Below, in pieces: positions 63,573 through 64,000 of a DNA stretch of 64,000 nt. The notes below the pieces were generated by a model. It was given only the letters and a program-made list of their open reading frames with translations, was not told the origin of the DNA and did no database searches. This stretch comes from Citrifermentans bremense R1 (lineage in GTDB: Bacteria > Desulfobacterota > Desulfuromonadia > Geobacterales > Geobacteraceae): positions 248,001 through 312,000 of the forward strand of contig NZ_AUGE01000002.1 in the NCBI RefSeq assembly GCF_000426865.1. The letters run 5' to 3'. Numbering within the stretch: the first letter of the stretch is position 1; every line of letters starts with the position of its first letter. A program made the position numbers and the translations under genes.

Positions 63573-64000
63573 ATGACTACACCGGTACTCAACACTGATT
63601 TCCCCGGTCTGAAGCTCGCCGCCCGCGGCAAGGTGCGCGATATCTACGACCTGGGAGAGACGCTGCTCATCGTCACCACCGACAGGATCTCTGCTTTCGA
63701 CGTGATCATGAACGAGGGCATCCCGCACAAGGGGTACGTGCTGACCCAGATCTCCGCCTACTGGTTCCGTCAAATGGAAGACATCATCAAGAACCACATC
63801 ATCTCCACCAACGTCGCCGATTTCCCGAAAGAGTGCCAGCCGTACGCCGACATCCTGGCCGGGCGCTCCATGTGGGTGAAGAAGGCGCAGCCTTTGGCGG
63901 CCGAGTGCATCGTGCGCGGCTACATCTCCGGCTCCGGCTGGAAGGACTACCAAAAGACCGGCGCCATCTGCGGCATCAAGCTTCCGGATGGGCTCAAGGA
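63573..64000 (+). CDS. purC: phosphoribosylaminoimidazole-succinocarboxamide synthase, partial
   Basis: The first 142 codons of SAICAR synthetase, which joins aspartate to CAIR in purine synthesis; the window ends inside the gene. Recognised segments are [20 protein letters not shown] with the ATP-binding [36 protein letters not shown]. This is the fungal/delta-proteobacterial-type sequence. AAAGGAG lies 9 bases before the ATG. Confidence 0.97.
   Translation, partial: MTTPVLNTDFPGLKLAARGKVRDIYDLGETLLIVTTDRISAFDVIMNEGIPHKGYVLTQISAYWFRQMEDIIKNHIISTNVADFPKECQPYADILAGRSMWVKKAQPLAAECIVRGYISGSGWKDYQKTGAICGIKLPDGLK

Overview
The window reads as chromosome of a GC-rich, anaerobic Geobacter-type bacterium (Desulfuromonadota; Geobacter, Citrifermentans or Geomonas are the best guesses). 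This rests on the gene families and codon use: a radical-SAM AmrS protein, large hybrid histidine kinases, a glycyl radical enzyme with its activase, heptose and rod-shape genes, a PpiD-type chaperone beside purC. I found no rRNA, tRNA, phage, insertion sequence or CRISPR array. Both ends cut genes: a sensor kinase at base 1 and purC at base 64000.

Layout. 1-2.1 kb: sensor kinase and amrS (minus). 2.5-2.7 kb: a 52-residue zinc ribbon with its own promoter and terminator. 2.7-9.8 kb (minus): rfbA, rfbC-like, mreC, mreD, mrdA, rodA, then a DUF3524/QTMAN-type glycosyltransferase. 9.9-12.1 kb: PhnA-like zinc ribbon, sfsA, an unknown protein coupled to an RsbW-type anti-sigma kinase. 12.2-23.1 kb: two unrelated-length SNF2 helicases flanking nudC and the agmatine-to-putrescine pair aguA-aguB. 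23.2-30.7 kb (plus): lipoprotein, flavodoxin/cysteine hydrolase pair, an MFS transporter, then LemA, an M48 peptidase, an unknown protein and a second MFS transporter. 30.8-34.6 kb (minus): TIM-barrel-like unknown, DASS transporter, Rrf2 regulator, PfkB kinase. 34.8-42.6 kb (plus): ccdAB toxin-antitoxin, YkgJ protein, a diadenylate-cyclase-like protein, a MuiA-type protein, a protease/propeller/outer-membrane-barrel fusion and an SDR-like protein. 42.6-49.8 kb (minus): cheR, tiny lipoprotein, two hybrid kinases carrying six receiver domains in all. 50.3-53.8 kb (minus): DUF1653 protein, hydroxyproline dehydratase hypD and activase. 53.9-58.2 kb: slyX, unknown protein, TSUP exporter and a 747-residue unknown. 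58.3-61.6 kb (minus): gmhB, gmhA, glycosyltransferase, mreB. 61.9-64.0 kb (plus): ppiD-like and purC.

How parts work together. The rod-shape machinery (MreB, MreC, MreD, PBP2, RodA) is all present but mreB is about 51 kb from mreCD, with envelope sugar genes at both ends. The hypD pair should turn trans-4-hydroxyproline into pyrroline-5-carboxylate under anaerobic conditions. Four intergenic inverted repeats built of CACAGAGG-like units (near 18.8, 53.8, 55.1 and 58.3 kb) form a dispersed element family. The most unusual items are the DAC-like protein, the HExxH/propeller/BamA-like fusion, the coupled cheR-lipoprotein-hybrid-kinase operon with a perfect 18-bp palindrome upstream, the bacterial QTMAN homologue, and the LemA/M48/TerB-like/MFS coupled operon.
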